A stretch of 36,501 bases of DNA from Mesostigma viride. Taxonomy: Eukaryota; Streptophyta; Mesostigmatophyceae; Mesostigmatales; Mesostigmataceae. The first letter of the stretch is position 1, and every line of letters starts with the position of its first letter. The position numbers and the translations under genes were made by a program. Location of the stretch: the NCBI GenBank assembly GCA_009746045.1, contig RPFO01000079.1, forward strand, positions 2,768,174-2,804,674. The letters run 5' to 3'. This document shows, piece after piece, positions 29,264 to 36,501 of this stretch. The notes beneath the pieces are model-generated. The model was not told where the DNA came from. It saw only the letters and a list, made by a program, of their open reading frames with translations, and ran no database searches.

Positions 29264-30794
29264 ATGAAGGTGCACCACGCCGTCTTCTTCCAGGTACAGG
29301 GCAACACAGAGACCTGGTTGTCCTACCGGACCACGGAGTCCCAAAAGACGCCGTGGCAGCCCGCGGGGACTCGACAGGAAGGCGCGCCACGGTGCGGGAA
29401 GGCGATGACACAGCCATACAGGTTTGATGCGGAGGGGCGGCCGCTGTTTGGCGTCCGACTTGTGGATCCAGACCGCATTCCGATGTTGCAGGACACCCCA
29501 GCCTTCGCACCATTGAACATGGAGTTTCTGGGGAAGGAGCTGGAGTCGATCAAAACAAGGGTCGAGAAGTTGCCCCATGGCATCTGGCAGTGGTACTTTC
29601 CGCCCGACACCATCAAGCCAAACAAGGCCTTTTTTCGCAAGTCAAGTCCCACATGCCCCTGAGGAGGTGCCTGAGGAGTGGCGCCCTTTGCCGTGGCCAT
29701 CTCGCGCGGACATCTCCGCCCTGCGTGAGCACGATGCAGCGCCTGAACCACCACCGACGCAAGAAGAGCACTTCATGGCGTTGGTCGACGCAGAGGCGGT
29801 GCGCGTCACCCCGCTGGTAGACCGAGTTCGTCATGATGGCCACACACAGCAGGAATGGGCGGCAGAAGACAGGGCCATGGCAGCCAAGGTCGCTTACTTG
29901 AAGCGCATGCAAGGCGTTGAGAAAGGCTCCGCTGTTCTATACTGGCACCCTTCAGCTGGTATTCTCTGCAACTCGAAGCTCACGTGGACTCCAGTCCTCG
30001 TTGGCATCATCAAGGAGGTGGTTGCGAAGGAGGATGGCGGCCAACCTTCTATTGAGCTCTTTGTATACCGCGCTAAGCATTTGCATGACACGTGGCACCC
30101 GTGGAATACAGACATTGCGCAATGGCCCCATCCGCCAACCACTGCGGCGCACACGGTGATCATCACCGCCTCAGACCTCGTCTTGACACAAGTGGTGGGC
30201 AAGCGAGGTCAGCCGCCCCATGGAGTCTCCTTGGGTGCGAACGAAAAGCTCACCAAGGAGTGCCTAAAGGCGCTGAAGGAGGTGCCCTATGACGCGGAAC
30301 ACCCGGTCGTGAAGTGGCAAGATGCTGAATGCTCGAAGGGCATCGTCGGCATGGCGAAGGCATGCTGGGAAGGCGTAACGCTGCAGGTCAAGAGTGGCAG
30401 CCGCAACCTCGTAGGGCAAGTCGTGTGTCATTGGGCGTCGGAGCGTGTGACATCCGCGGACGGTCGCACCGAAAGCCGGGACGGCAGGTACCATGGTCGT
30501 GTCGCTGTTGTCGACACGCAAAACGACATGGTAGCCATGTACTGGGGTGCCCGTTGGGAGGAGGACGCGGTTTCTTGCGTGCCTCTCCACGAGCTGGAGG
30601 CACAGATCTGCGGGTGCCCCGGTGTGGTCGTCCCTGCGTTGCAAGCGCCGGATATCACCCTGGCCGAGGCTCGATTGCGCGAGATGGTTCCACCCAGCGA
30701 CGTTGTGGCGGAGAACAACAACGCAGGCGCCTCCCGGCGTCGGAAGCGAGCGCTCATCCTTGCCGATGACGATGACGACGACGACGACTGCTGA
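29264..30794 (+). CDS. Unrecognised protein, ~509 residues, one apparent +1 frameshift
   Basis: Starts at ATG 29264 (MKVHHAVFFQVQGNTETWLS) and reads 124 codons to ...IKPNKAFF. At the T6 run 29630-29635 the original frame soon ends (SSPTCP-stop at 29662), while the next frame continues smoothly as ASQVPHAPEEVPEEWRPLPW and runs 385 more codons to a stop at 30794. One extra T is the simplest reading; a sequencing error, a decayed copy or true ribosomal slippage are all possible. The body is mixed alpha/beta-like (AVLYWHPSAGILCNSKLTWT, VGIIKEVVAKEDGGQPSIEL, YHGRVAVVDTQNDMVAMYWG), with acidic DDDDDDDDC at the C-terminus preceded by SRRRKRA, a possible nuclear localisation signal. I see no catalytic motif and do not recognise the family. 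Codon use is GC-rich and coding-like throughout. Confidence 0.65.
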
Positions 30795-30827
30795 AGCGCA
30801 AGCAGCGTTGTTGTCATTGAGCTGCTC

Positions 30828-31190
30828 ATGTGCTGCTGCTGCTGCTGTGCTGCCATGCTATTGCTGCTGCATTGCTGCCGTACTGCTGCTGTGCTATTGT
30901 GCTGATGTGTTGCTGCATTGCTGCCGTGCCGCTGATGTATTGCTGTCGTGCTGCTGTGTTGATGCACTGCTGCATTGCTGCCGTGCTGCTGAGCTAGTAC
31001 TGCCTATTAGTGAATTTCCTATCAATGGACTATAGTCCACTGATAGGAAATTCAGGAATCGGCATACTAAGTTGCTGCTGCGCTGACTTGTGCTCCTGCT
31101 ATGCGGCCGTGTTGATGTGCTACAGTTGTGCTGCTGCTGTGCTACGGTCATGCTGCTGCTGTGTTGCTGGGCTGATGTGTTGTTGCATTG
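30828..31190. repeat. CTG/TGCTG-rich low-complexity region
   Basis: Irregular GCTGCTG, GCTGATGTGTTGCTG and GCATTGCTGCCGTGCTG repeats begin about 30 bases after the stop of the unrecognised gene, probably in its 3' UTR. The 42-bp palindrome at 31012-31053 interrupts it. Confidence 0.85.
31012..31053. repeat. 42-bp near-perfect palindrome
   Basis: GAATTTCCTATCAATGGACT and its inverted partner meet at a TATA centre without spacer. A single mismatched pair (A/C) interrupts it. Weaker symmetry continues outward for about 17 bases each side (TGCC...GGCA). It can form a cruciform or hairpin. Confidence 0.9.
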
Positions 31191-31199
31191 ATGTAGTGG

Positions 31200-32043
31200 C
31201 TATTGTTCCGCTACTACAATTTGCTACTGATGCCGCTGCTGGTGCTTTTTTGCATGTCAGTGCCCGCTATGTTCACACCACTGTTGCCGCGGTTGGTATC
31301 GCGTGATTTCCACCGGTTGTGCGTTGACATGTGTTACTCATGCATTTGCCCCTATATTTGGTAGCACGCGGTTTCGCGTTAGTTAGGTGCAGACAGCTGC
31401 ATGTAGACAAACATCTTGTTTAAGTCGGTCAATTAACTGTTCTTGACGCATCATGGTCCAAGTCGACCGACCTGTAGGGACCAGTAGAGCAATTGTCTAG
31501 GAGAAAGAGCGTGATCGCTGCAGAAGCCGCGTGGCAGCCGTGGCTGTACCTGTAGTACGACCTGCATATATATGGATACTGTATTTGGATACTGGGTTGT
31601 TTATCAATTCTGGTTTTAATTTATTTAGTGTACCTGGTGTTGGCATGCCAACTCAGTGCTAAACTACTTTATGCACAATGATGCAACTTGATGCTATAGT
31701 GACGTGCCACGATGTAACTTTATTAACTTCACCATTAGTCATGGGGTCAATAGGATTGCTCATTATGCCATGTTAACATGAACCATGGGTTACGTAATAG
31801 TGAAAACAGTAATCATGATGCTCCACTTGAAGTCTCCAACATGGTCATGTTTGGAATTTTATTGATCATATTCACAATATATGAAAAGAGACAACAAACG
31901 TGGAAGCATGGCACGCCGAGGCCGATAATATATGTGTGAAATATGAAAAGAGACAACATCTTTGGCAAGCATGATCATATTATGCTTGCCAAACATATTA
32001 ATGATATCGACCATGTCCAGAAACCATGTTTGCCAATGGTGCA
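31200..32043. other. Intergenic AT-rich region, no gene seen
   Basis: Only a small hairpin (GGCAAGCATGAT with ATTATGCTTGCC, about 31956-31992) and a repeated ATATGAAAAGAGACAACA (about 31878 and 31942) stand out. Confidence 0.6.
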
Positions 32044-32094
32044 TTTAGGATACATTTGAAGCCGTGCAAATGTATCCTAATCCGGTAAAACCAC
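32044..32094 (-). repeat. Inverted copy of the duplication-boundary motif
   Basis: On the minus strand this reads GGTGGTTTTACCGGATTAGG then ATACATTT, identical to the left edge of both copies of the 2.1-kb duplication (22966 and 34400). Within it TTAGGATACATTT and AAATGTATCCTAA form a 13-bp inverted pair. Confidence 0.85.
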
Positions 32095-32099
32095 CCTAT

Positions 32100-32420
32100 C
32101 AGTTTTTCGAAGTCCAACGGCCGTTGGCTCCGAGAAATGCTGTTACAACTCAAAATTACAATGGTGACATCCACGAGCTAGTGGTACGCCGAACAAGTGC
32201 TTGTATGACATATGGCGACTGCCCGTGAGGAAAAGTCCACCACCACACACGGTCAGTTTTTTGAGTCCAACGGCCGTTGGCTCCGAGAAATGCTGTTACA
32301 ACGCAAAATTACAATGGTGACATACATGAGCTAGTGGTACGCCGAACAAGTGCTTGTATGACATATGGCGACTGCCCGTGAGGAAAAGTCCACCACCACA
32401 CACGGACAGTTTTTGACTCC
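32100..32420. repeat. 154-bp tandem repeat, two copies plus a remnant
   Basis: Units start at 32100, 32254 and 32407 (CAGTTTTT...). Each full unit holds the palindrome CCAACGGCCGTTGG, then CTCCGAGAAATGCTG, and a block ending CCACCACCACACACGG. The first two copies differ at only a few positions. The third is cut after about 15 bases. Confidence 0.93.
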
Positions 32421-32760
32421 AACGCAAGAACAGACGTAATGCACACCAAGTGACCAAGTGGCAAGATAAAGACACCCTTGCCAATCTCTACCCACAAAAA
32501 CTTAGCCCCGAAATCCGTAGCCCCGAAATCCGTGATTGATTTGTACATTGTAGATGACAATGCAGCGATCACATGTATTCTGAAACCAACACGTTTTTAC
32601 CTAGTTATCATGGTAACCAATTTATGGTTACCTAGTTATCCATGGCTAGAAAGTTGTAAATACACGATGTGGCCACACACGCCATAGATGAAAATCATAA
32701 CCAGATCACGCACATGATCATGGAAGGGGACTCTATTGATCTCAAAAAAGAAAGCTCAAG
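32421..32760. other. Non-coding stretch, nothing recognised
   Basis: A short duplicated AGCCCCGAAATCCGT (about 32502-32531) and a TACCTAGTTATC(A/C)ATGG pair (about 32598-32645) are the only structures seen. Confidence 0.55.
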
Positions 32761-32816
32761 ACACCCTACACCCTACACCCTACACCCTACACCATACATC
32801 CTACAACCTACACCCT
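32761..32816. repeat. Telomere-like 7-bp array (ACACCCT)n
   Basis: Eight 7-base units: four exact ACACCCT, then ACACCAT, ACATCCT, ACAACCT and ACACCCT. On the other strand it is AGGGTGT, one base from the plant/algal telomere unit TTTAGGG. It is interstitial and degenerate at one end. Confidence 0.8.
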
Positions 32817-32852
32817 TAACTCTCCACCCTTAGCTTACGTGACCTTTTTTTC

Positions 32853-32921
32853 GGAGAAATGTCCGAGTGGAATGCTATGTATGGGGTAACTTTCCCAAGG
32901 GTTCGAATCCCTCTTTCTCCA
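32853..32921 (+). tRNA. tRNA-Ser-like relic lacking the anticodon arm
   Basis: 69 bases with a perfect 7-bp acceptor stem (GGAGAAA/TTTCTCC, then A), TGTCCGAGTGG as in class II (Ser) tRNA D-arms, a plausible variable arm (GGGGTAACTTTCCC) and a perfect T-arm (AGGGTTCGAATCCCT). The place of the anticodon stem-loop holds only ATGCTATGTAT, too short for a 5-bp stem and 7-base loop. A normal tRNA-Ser is about 85-90 bases. It is most likely a deleted organellar or nuclear tRNA-Ser copy and not functional as it stands. Confidence 0.6.
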
Positions 32922-33029
32922 TTAGAGTTTTGTTTAGCTTCTATTCTCGTCTACACATAATTCACACGAAGTACGCTTGCAAATACTTTATTACTATTTT
33001 GTTTGATATACTACACTAATATTATAATT

Positions 33030-33156
33030 GTTGTGTGTGTGTGTTGTTCACGTGTGCGTGTGTGTGTTGTTGTGTGTTGTGTGTGTTGTGCGTGTGCGTG
33101 TGCGTGTGCGTGTGCGTGTGCGTGTGCGTGTGCGTGTGCGTGTGCGTGTGTGTGTG
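33030..33156. repeat. (GTGTGC)n simple repeat
   Basis: GTGTGCGTGTGCG hexanucleotide tract preceded by TGTTGTGTG variants. Like the tract at 7.9 kb it alternates purine and pyrimidine. Confidence 0.93.
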
Positions 33157-33194
33157 TATATAATTTTTTGTTGTGTGTGTGTGTTGTGTGTTGT

Positions 33195-34399
33195 ACGTGC
33201 AAGGTGTATGTACATGTGTGTGCAGCCGGCCCTTGCGTGCGCGGTGTGTGTACATTTCTGTGCAGCCGCCCCTTGCGTGCGCGGTGTATGTACGTGTGTG
33301 TGCATGCCGGCCCTTGCGTGCATGGTGTGTGTACGTGTGTGTGCAGCCGCCCCTTGCGTGCGCGGTGTATGTACATGTGTTTGCACTCGCCCATTGCGTG
33401 CGCGGTGTATGTACGTGTGTGTGCAGCCGCCCCTTGCGTGCGCGGTGGATGTACGTGTGTGCGCACTCGCCCCTTGCGTGCGCGGTGTATGTACGTGTGT
33501 GTGCAGCCGCCCCTTGCGTGCGCGGTGTATGTACATGTGTGTGCATCCTTGTCCTTGCGTGCATGGTGTATGTACATGTGAGTGCCGTCGCCCCAACCGT
33601 GCATTGTGTATGTACGTGTGTGTGCAGCCGCCCCTTGCGTGCATGGTGTGTGTACATGTGTGTGCATCCTTGTCCTTGCGTGCATGGTGTATGTACATGT
33701 GTTTGCACTCGCCCCTTGCGTGCGCGGTGTGTGTACGTGTGTGTGCAGCCGCCCCTTGCGTGCATGGTGTGTGTACATGTGTGGCATCCTTGTCCTTGCG
33801 TGCATGGTGTGTGTACATGTGTGTGCAGCCGCCCCTTGCGTGCGCGGTGGATGTACATGTGCGGGCAGTTGCCCCTTGCGTGCGCGGTGTATGTACATGT
33901 GTTTGCACTCGCCCCTTGCGTGCGCGGTGTATGTACATGTGTGTGCAGCCGCCCCTTGCGTGCATGGTGTATGTACATGTGCTTGCACTGGCCCCGTGCG
34001 TGCGCGGTGTATGTACGTGTGTGTGCAGCCGCCCCTTGCGTGCGCGGTGTATGTACGTGCGTGTGCAGCCGCCCCTTGCGTGCGCGGTGTATGTACATGT
34101 GTGTGCATCCTTGTCCTTGCGTGCGCGGTGTATGTACATGTGTTTGCACTCGCCCCTTGCGTGCGCGGTGGATGTACATGTGTGTGCAGCCGCCCCTTGC
34201 GTGCATGGTTTATGTACATGTGTGTGCAGTCGCCGGCCCCGTGCGTGCGCAGTGGATGTACGTGTGTGTGCAGCCGCCCCGTGCGTGCATGGTGTGTGTA
34301 CGTGTGTGTGCAGCAGCCCCTTGCGTGCGCGGGTGTATGTACGTTTCTGTGCATGCCGGCCCTTGCGTGCATGGTGTATGTACATGTGCTTGCACTGGC
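33195..34399. repeat. 40-bp minisatellite, ~30 copies
   Basis: The unit is approximately GCGGTGTATGTACGTGTGTG plus TGCAGCCGCCCCTTGCGTGC. Alternates include TGCACTCGCCCC, TGCATCCTTGTCC and GCATGGTG. Because 40 is not a multiple of three, frames cycle every 120 bases and stay open on both strands (Cys/Val/Arg-rich on plus, His/Thr-rich on minus). These long frames are not annotated as genes. The array ends exactly at the left edge of duplication copy 2. Confidence 0.97.
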
Positions 34400-34956
34400 G
34401 GTGGTTTTACCGGATTAGGATACATTTTTTTGTCTAGGATACATTTGATGCACTGTGCAGTTTTCAGATGTGTTTGTGGGGTTGATTGCGCCTAGCATGC
34501 ATTTTATTGAAGCAATGAGTTTCCCAAGATATACATTATATAAACTAAGACAATTGACCCATTAACGCAATGAGACAACATCAATGAGACAACATATGCC
34601 AATTGAAGGCTGCCCGCAACTTTATTCCAAGTTCATTATTATATGATTCCAAGACCATAACTCTTCCAAGACCGTACATCTTCAAGATATAGCACTACAG
34701 ACACCCACGCGGCTTCCGCGGTCATCACGCTCCTCCTCCAAGACAACTCAACCTTACAGGACGTTGGGCCATCATACGTCCGGAATAATTGTGTCACTTA
34801 TTACATAACCAAACTTTTTGAGGGATCGCCATGGTTGCATGGTTTCAACACATGCGCCCTGCACTCATGTGCATCAAAGGTGTTGCGTAGTGCCAACTCA
34901 GTGTCAAAGAACTGATTCAATAATATTTCCCGTATGGCCATGAAGGCCCACATGAG

Positions 34957-35036
34957 TTAAACATGGCCGAGAGTGATTGCATCATCCTTCTTGGCGACAT
35001 CGGTCTTGACGACGTCGATGGGGAAGACGGCAGCAC
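34957..35036 (-). CDS. Possible terminal exon inside duplicated segment (copy 2)
   Basis: Unchanged copy of the candidate exon at 23524-23603 (PIDVVKTDVAKKDD...GHV-stop). Its identity reflects recent duplication and is not independent evidence of coding use. Confidence 0.22.
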
Positions 35037-35223
35037 CTGCATGTGAACAAAAGAATCCATGAACTGTGGCATCCAAAGGCAACAACATATTAGCATCCCA
35101 TTGAACACGAAGCCACGCTGACCCGGCCATCCAGCCGCCCACGCAGCCACAGAGCCAGCCAGCCACGCAGTGACGCACCCACCCAGCCACACATCCACGC
35201 ATCCACGCACCCGGCCCCCCCCC

Positions 35224-36120
35224 CCCCCCAGCCAGCCACGCAGCCACGCAGCCACGCAGCCACGCAGCAGCGCAGCCACGCAGCCACACAGCCACGCACC
35301 CTCCTTTCCAGCCACGCAGCACGCAGCCACGCAGCCACGCAGCCACGCAGCCACGCAGCCACGCAGCAGCGCAGCTACACGCAGCCACACAGCCACGCAC
35401 CCTCCTTTCCAGCCAAGCAGCCACGCAGCCACGCAGCCACGCAGCCACGCAGCAGCGCAGCCACGCAGCCACACAGCCACGCACCCTCCTTTCCAGCCAC
35501 GCAGCCACGCAGCCACGCAGCAGCGCAGCCACGCAGCCACACAGCCACGCACCCTCCTTTCCAGCCAAGCAGCCACGCAGCCACGCAGCCACGCAGCAGC
35601 GCAGCCACGCAGCCACACAGCCACGCAGCCACGCAGCCACGCAGCCACGCAGCAGCGCAGCCACGCAGCCACGCAGCCACGCAGCAGCGCAGCCACGCAG
35701 CCACACAGCCACGCACCCTCCTTTCCAGCCACGCAGCCACGCAGCCACGCAGCCACGCAGCCACGCAGCCACGCAGCCACGCAGCCACGCAGCCACGCAG
35801 CCACGCAGCAGCGCAGCCACGCAGCCACACAGCCACGCACCCTCCTTTCCAGCCAAGCAGCCACGCAGCCACGCAGCAGCGCAGCCACGCAGCCACACAG
35901 CCACGCACCCTCCTTTCCAGCCACGCAGCCACGCGCAGCAGCGCAGCCCACGCAGCCACGCAGCAGCGCAGCCACGCAGCCACACAGCCACGCAGCCACG
36001 CAGCCACGCAGCAGCGCAGCCACGCAGCCACGCAGCCACGCAGCCACGCAGCCACGCAGCAGCGCAGCCACGCAGCCACACAGCCACGCACCCTCCTTTC
36101 CAGCCAAGCAGCCACGCAGT
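35224..36120. repeat. CAGCCACG minisatellite, copy 2
   Basis: Same array as 23798-24690, with the same order of variant units and only a few indels. Confidence 0.97.
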
Positions 36121-36193
36121 CACACAGTCAAACCCCCCTACACCCCCCCCCACACACACCCCCACCCCACCCACTCAACACTACACGAATGAC

Positions 36194-36329
36194 TCACAAA
36201 GAACTGCTGCACCACCGATGATCCCTGCGGGAACTGCTCTGCTGCCGACGGTCCCTGCGAAAACTGCTGCAGTGCCGACAATGCCTGTGGAAACTGCGAC
36301 ATTGCCGACGCTGCCTGCGGGAACTGAAG

Positions 36330-36389
<60 letters not shown>

Positions 36390-36426
36390 AGTTGTTGCTG
36401 CAGTTGCTGCTGCAGTTGCTGCTGCA

Positions 36427-36465
<39 letters not shown>

Positions 36466-36487
36466 GCTGGACCACTTGTTTCTGCAC
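36194..36487 (-). CDS. 3' part of the glutamine-rich frame (copy 2, partial)
   Basis: Repeats the poly-Gln and Arg/Ser/His-rich end of 24763-25305; the N-terminal part would lie beyond the window. The same caution applies: most of it is CTG microsatellite. Confidence 0.3.
36329..36465. repeat. (CTG)n microsatellite, copy 2
   Basis: Copy of 24896-25034 with the same interruptions. Confidence 0.95.
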
Positions 36488-36501
36488 CTCTTGACGCAGC
36501 T

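Larger units (their letters stand above)
34400..36501. repeat. 2.1-kb segmental duplication, copy 2 (runs off window)
   Basis: Near-identical to 22966-25070. Differences seen: one G fewer in TGTGGGG near 34480, a longer C run near 35215, single-base indels in the CCACGCAG array (about 35320 and 35935-35950), and shorter C runs near 36135. The orientation is direct. The right boundary is beyond the window. Confidence 0.97.

Noticed and set aside
33003-34495. Open frames up to 469 codons on both strands over the 40-bp repeat
   Set aside because: Frames cycle through the same repeat and stay open on both strands at once; this is repeat composition, not protein coding.

Overview
This window reads as nuclear DNA of a flagellated eukaryote, most likely a repeat-rich alga. 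Four observations support this: a gene split by many GT...CAG introns; two exons that read as the cilium/flagellum protein CFAP299; a bacterial-type (organelle-type) rRNA pseudouridine synthase and a tafazzin acyltransferase; and LINE retrotransposon remains with very heavy micro- and minisatellite load. All splice donors used are GT, which argues against a dinoflagellate. A green (prasinophyte-like) alga would fit, but nothing here fixes the species.

Layout. Positions 70-3000 hold minus-strand LINE debris: an ORF2 C-terminal relic, then a second element with tandem 5' monomers, a decayed ORF1 and a hairpin-plus-tetranucleotide 3' end. Positions 3163-15856 hold one minus-strand gene for an RluD-type pseudouridine synthase. 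Ten exons are well supported by protein match and consistent splice phase, and one possible transit-peptide exon lies upstream. About 88% of the gene is intron, and nearly every intron carries its own tandem repeat or a LINE 3' fragment. Positions 17453-19177 hold an intronless, divergently oriented tafazzin-like acyltransferase with a long low-complexity C-terminal tail. A 5'-truncated LINE lies at 20161-20962.

Positions 22966-25070 and 34400-36501 are near-identical copies of a 2.1-kb segment (the second runs off the window). Each contains a CCACGCAG minisatellite and part of a minus-strand glutamine-rich ORF. Between them lie a nested GTGAAGAC satellite (25.5-26.8 kb), two small CFAP299 exons (27.3 and 28.0 kb), a GC-rich minisatellite (28.3-29.2 kb), an unrecognised protein gene with one apparent frameshift (29264-30794), a near-perfect 42-bp palindrome, a 154-bp tandem repeat, a telomere-like 7-bp array, a tRNA-Ser-like relic without an anticodon arm, and a 40-bp minisatellite (33.2-34.4 kb).

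The genes do not form a pathway. They are unrelated housekeeping and flagellar genes embedded in repeats. I found no clear new defence or metabolic system. The most unusual content is the intron/repeat architecture of the pseudouridine synthase gene, the LINE 3' ends, the 2.1-kb duplication and the unrecognised 509-residue protein. Many long open frames in the minisatellites are by-products of repeat composition and are not annotated as genes.
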